Assembly: GCF_003430825.1 (NCBI RefSeq)
Contig: NZ_CP024046.1
Coordinates: 102,473 to 166,472 of the forward strand
From: Natrarchaeobaculum sulfurireducens
Lineage (GTDB): Archaea > Halobacteriota > Halobacteria > Halobacteriales > Natrialbaceae
DNA length: 64,000 nt
Direction of reading: 5' to 3'
Positions 61,379 to 64,000 of this stretch are shown here, one piece after another. Under the pieces are notes generated by a model. The model was not told where the DNA came from. It made no database searches and saw only the letters and a program-made list of their open reading frames with translations. Both the position numbers and the translations under genes were made by a program. The number at the start of each line of letters is the position of its first letter. The first letter of the stretch is position 1.

Positions 61379-61614
61379 AATAACCGCGATGGTGACGAGT
61401 TCGAGTGCCTGAGCTGTGGAAAGGAACTTCACGCGGATTACAACGCTGCTCGGAATGTTGGGTGGCGTCTTGTCTAGCACTGGCTCAAGTCTGGTGCTGG
61501 ACGGGCGGACTGTCAGGTCGCCTTGAACTCAGGGATGGTGAACGCGAACGGCGAGTTTTCGCCTACCACGTCTCGTGGTCAGAGTAGGAGTCCACTGACA
61601 AGGCCACCGCTTTA
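61379..61614 (+). pseudogene. C-terminal relic of an IS1341-type TnpB
   Basis: Reads FECLSCGKELHADYNAARNVGWRLV, then an in-frame TAG (61475) and HWLKSGAGRADCQVALNSGM to SPTTSRGQ. The CxxC zinc part with DYNAARN is the end of the TnpB RuvC/zinc region; the TAG replaces a Gln codon. The N-terminal part is missing. The right end of the element follows at 61604-61703. Confidence 0.75.
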
Positions 61615-61703
61615 GCGGTGGGTACCTGACCTAAAGGGAACAGCGAGAGTTCTACAGAGAAAACAAGGCGAGTGCCTCGGGGCTTGACCCCGAGGCAGTT
61701 CAC
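61604..61703 (+). other. IS1341-type right end (omega-RNA-like hairpins)
   Basis: Two hairpins, CCACCGC..GCGGTGG (61604-61621) and GCCTCGGGG..CCCCGAGGC (61674-61696), ending in AGTTCAC. The second hairpin also occurs at 12686-12712 and 13566-13592 and in expanded form at 13188-13262. It is the part of IS200/IS605-family elements that forms the guide-like RNA and cleavage site. Confidence 0.55.
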
Positions 61704-61786
61704 GGATCACCTGACCCGTGGTTGTTTACTAATATCCAGGTCTAGTTTTCAGTACCATTTTTAGTCATGCTAGTGGTACCACAAGT

Positions 61787-62974
61787 ATGACAGAGACAGA
61801 CACACAACCAGATGGAGCAGACATCGTCATCATCGGCGGAGGCGTTATGGGCACCAGTATCGCATATTTCGCCACGACAGAGCTGTCTCTCGATGTCGTG
61901 TTACTCGAAAAAAGTGGTATTGGGTCCGGGTCAACCGGTGACTCATCTGCTATTCTTCGGCATCACTATGGTGATGATGAGATCTATGCTCGTATGGCCT
62001 GGTGGAGTCACCAGTTTTACCGCCGCTTTGCGGAAGAAACAGGGCAGCAGATTGCGTATGAGAGAAGCCCGCTCGTGCGATTTACGCCTGAGACAGAAGA
62101 CTCGTACGCACTGGCAGGGTACGAAACGCTACAGAAATTGGATATTCCAGTGAGTAAGTACGAAAAGGACGCGTTCGATGACTACTATCCAATGTTATCC
62201 GTCGACGAATATTCGGTTGCTGTCAGCGATGATACCGCTGCATATTCCGACGGTGCGGATGTTGCGGGTGGCTTTGCACGGGCGGCTCAAAATAACGGTG
62301 CAACGGTCCTCACTAACACGCCCGTGCACGAAATCACGACGACGAACGGCATCGTTGATGGTGTCCGAACAGATCGTGGTCACATAGATTCTCAGCACGT
62401 GGTGTTGGCTGCGGGGCCCTGGACACCACGCCTGGCAAAACAAATTGATATTGAAATTCCGATTAGGGTTGAGCGTGAACAGATCCTCATTCTGGATCCG
62501 CCAGCGGAGTACAAAGACCAGTACCCGGAACTGACTCCGACAACCGCGCTTCCCGGCGGGAATTGGTATATCAGATCGGACTTTGGAGACGGCATACTGG
62601 TTGCAACGCACCATATGGGAGACCGTGTTGATCCAGAAGTATATGGCGATCAGCCCGACGAATCGACAGTGCTCGAGTTAACAGACGATCTTACGGATAT
62701 GATCCCAGAATTAGCTGAGGCTGGGATTCGTGGTCGGTACTGCGGTGTCTACTCGACTACTCCAGATCATGATTTTGTCATTGATAAGAAAAAAGGATGC
62801 TATCTCGCGTGCGGGTTTTCCGGCCACGGTTTCAAGCATGGTCCAGCTATCGGTAAGATCGTCACGGACATGATCGACAGTGGAGAGTCTGATTTGGTTG
62901 ATATCGATTACTTTTCGCTGGACAGATTTGCCAACGGTGCTGGCGGCCATAGTCCGCCAGAGGACGGGATCTGA
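61787..62974 (+). CDS. FAD-dependent DAO-family oxidoreductase
   Basis: 395 residues. N-terminal dinucleotide-binding IVIIGGGVMGTSIAYF, a redox/flavin stretch GSGSTGDSSAILRHHYG, the substrate region of DAO enzymes, and C-terminal GFSGHGFKHGPAIGKIV, the flavin-capping end of sarcosine oxidase/glycine oxidase-type enzymes. It oxidises a secondary amine or amino acid, giving H2O2 or reducing an electron carrier. Cytoplasmic and intact. Flanked by the TnpB relic; the gene's lower GC suggests transfer. Substrate unassigned. Confidence 0.85.
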   Translation: MTETDTQPDGADIVIIGGGVMGTSIAYFATTELSLDVVLLEKSGIGSGSTGDSSAILRHHYGDDEIYARMAWWSHQFYRRFAEETGQQIAYERSPLVRFTPETEDSYALAGYETLQKLDIPVSKYEKDAFDDYYPMLSVDEYSVAVSDDTAAYSDGADVAGGFARAAQNNGATVLTNTPVHEITTTNGIVDGVRTDRGHIDSQHVVLAAGPWTPRLAKQIDIEIPIRVEREQILILDPPAEYKDQYPELTPTTALPGGNWYIRSDFGDGILVATHHMGDRVDPEVYGDQPDESTVLELTDDLTDMIPELAEAGIRGRYCGVYSTTPDHDFVIDKKKGCYLACGFSGHGFKHGPAIGKIVTDMIDSGESDLVDIDYFSLDRFANGAGGHSPPEDGI

Positions 62975-63145
62975 CCTCTTTTAACATAGTTGTGAATCTG
63001 GGTTTAGTCATCTGCAGTACGTATATTTCATGACTGGAATGTACGTTCGAAATGGCGATTGGTACCGGCCAGCGGTGGCTCGGAGACAGTCGCTGAAATT
63101 CGAAGTTACCCCACAAATTTACTCTTTCAACTCTGTGGGGTAACT

Positions 63146-63520
63146 ATGGGAAACGATGTACCGCAGAAACCGTCTCCGCCGGACTTGCCGTCATACGTTA
63201 TTGACCCTCTCGAAAGCCAGTCACCGGACCGGCTCGAGCGTATCGCAGCGTACGCTACAGAACTTGCGACATGGAAACGGGTTCAGGACGAACTCGAGTT
63301 CGAGCGAAACAGGGCGGAAAAAGAGATCGATAAAGACGAACTCGAGAAGTTCGATGAGCGTGAGATATCGACCGATCCAGCAGACTACGACGGTGTTCCG
63401 GTGAGTGGCGCCTACATTACGATCAAAGAAACGAAACCGGGGTACCGCTATTACTACTGGCAATGGAGGGAAGGAGATTGCTGGGAAAATGAGTACATCG
63501 CACCAGTGAACCCTAGATAG
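63146..63520 (+). CDS. small coiled-coil/beta protein (DUF6788-like)
   Basis: 124 residues from ATG 63146 (MGNDVPQKPSPPDL). A charged helical middle (LATWKRVQDELEFERNRAEK) leads to a C-terminal motif GYRYYYWQWREGDCWENEYIAPV, seen in short haloarchaeal proteins often on plasmids or mobile regions and called DUF6788-like here from memory. It lies just before the putative origin. Function unknown. Confidence 0.55.
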   Translation: MGNDVPQKPSPPDLPSYVIDPLESQSPDRLERIAAYATELATWKRVQDELEFERNRAEKEIDKDELEKFDEREISTDPADYDGVPVSGAYITIKETKPGYRYYYWQWREGDCWENEYIAPVNPR

Positions 63521-63597
63521 TGATGCAAACACTCGGAAGAACTTCCGAGACGCTCGGTCTGCCCCGGCTGTGGGCAACGGTGGCTGCAGTCTTGTTC

Positions 63598-63900
63598 TTG
63601 TGAATAAAAATCAGATTCAATTTGAGATAAATCTAGGACACCTCATTTCCGGTGGAAGAGGTAACTGTCTGTTCGATTGGTTCACCGGAAACGTGGTGTC
63701 TGGTGTGAGAGTGGACAGCAATCCACTTTCAAACACTCAGACACCGGGTTTCCGGTGAAACGCCCCACTGAGATCGGTGTGTGATTAATCGCACAAATAT
63801 TCACAGTGGACGAAAATAGTGGCAGATCAGTGTTCTAGGCTGGTTGAAAGTAACAGACACCGGATTTCCGGTGAAATCACATATTGGACATGGCCAAACA
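63598..63900. other. putative replication origin with four origin-recognition boxes
   Basis: Four copies of an ORB-like motif with core TTCACCGGAAA: 63635-63658 (minus, core TTCCACCGGAAATGAGGTGT), 63680-63703 (plus, GTTCACCGGAAACGTGGTGT), 63738-63761 (minus, TTTCACCGGAAACCCGGTGT) and 63854-63877 (minus, TTTCACCGGAAATCCGGTGT). One faces the others. AT-rich stretches flank them (63598-63634, 63780-63800). This is the layout of Orc1/Cdc6-dependent origins in haloarchaea, where the initiator gene is normally next to it, here beyond the edge. Confidence 0.6.
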
Positions 63901-63939
63901 ACACTATCTTGAAAATTCAAGATTGGCGATCCGCACGGC

Positions 63940-64000
63940 GTCAGCTACCCATGACTGAAGGCGCAGGCGTCCTGCTTCAACCCCACCCACGGTAGGGCGG
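63940..64000. other. possible IS200/IS605 end at window edge
   Basis: GCTACCCATGACTGAAGGCG resembles the ACGACTTCAGTCGTGGG-type hairpin end, degenerate here, followed by a GC-rich stretch with AACCCCACCCACGG. Too short to assign. Confidence 0.2.

Noticed and set aside
1..64000. tRNA or rRNA genes
   Set aside because: No cloverleaf with the expected TTCGAATC-type loop and no rRNA conserved stretches were recognised by eye; a tRNA search was not possible.

Overview
The window is from a haloarchaeon (class Halobacteria), most like the Natrialbales group. The evidence is an acidic proteome rich in Asp and Glu, high GC with frequent CTCGAG, several bacterio-opsin-activator-type (bat) regulators, twin-arginine lipoboxes, haloarchaeal winged-helix/two-membrane-helix proteins and many IS200/IS605 and IS1341-type (TnpB) relics. 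Assignment below class level is inference.

Layout. (1) 0-12.3 kb: the end of a methyltransferase gene, then a locus with five M48 (HtpX-like) metallopeptidase-type genes. Two are intact, one is a truncated and frameshifted pseudogene, one has lost its zinc site, and one carries an in-frame 151-bp mini-transposon. Two GIDE-like membrane proteins, a Tat lipoprotein and an ABC-2 exporter sit among them. (2) 12.4-13.8 kb: a transposon graveyard of small repeats and nested hairpins. (3) 13.8-26 kb: a multi-PAS histidine kinase whose receiver domain lacks its Asp, an EamA transporter with a 48-aa upstream partner, a bat regulator, an SDR, SelO, a cupin, an RNase HI and small proteins.

(4) 26.1-40.5 kb is the main metabolic block. 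It holds a complete membrane-bound [NiFe] uptake hydrogenase and its maturation set, all on the minus strand and mostly with overlapping start and stop codons. The order is small subunit, large subunit, cytochrome b, maturation protease, small CxxC protein, HypC, HypD, HypE, HypA, HypB, HypF. A FecBCD-type ABC importer lies directly upstream on the same strand and may supply nickel. This is an unusual capacity for a haloarchaeon.

(5) 41-49 kb: a bat regulator, a hairpin-rich repeat, a proline racemase-family enzyme beside a two-part NSS transporter, an ArsR-like regulator, and a GNAT gene split by an IS110-family element whose left flank could encode a bridge RNA. (6) 49-55.5 kb: a SipW/Sec11-type signal peptidase with a 27-bp-repeat acidic protein and four secreted proteins with twin-arginine or SipW-type leaders, a likely surface-protein secretion cluster. 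(7) 55.8-59 kb: three haloarchaeal wHTH/two-helix proteins around a pseudogene broken by an IS end. (8) 59.3-64 kb: a sufB without sufC or sufD, a small zinc protein, a TnpB relic, a FAD amine/amino-acid oxidoreductase, and at the right edge four origin-recognition-box-like repeats. These repeats suggest that a replication origin, and perhaps an orc1/cdc6 gene beyond the edge, lies here. If so, the window may belong to a secondary replicon or an integrated one.
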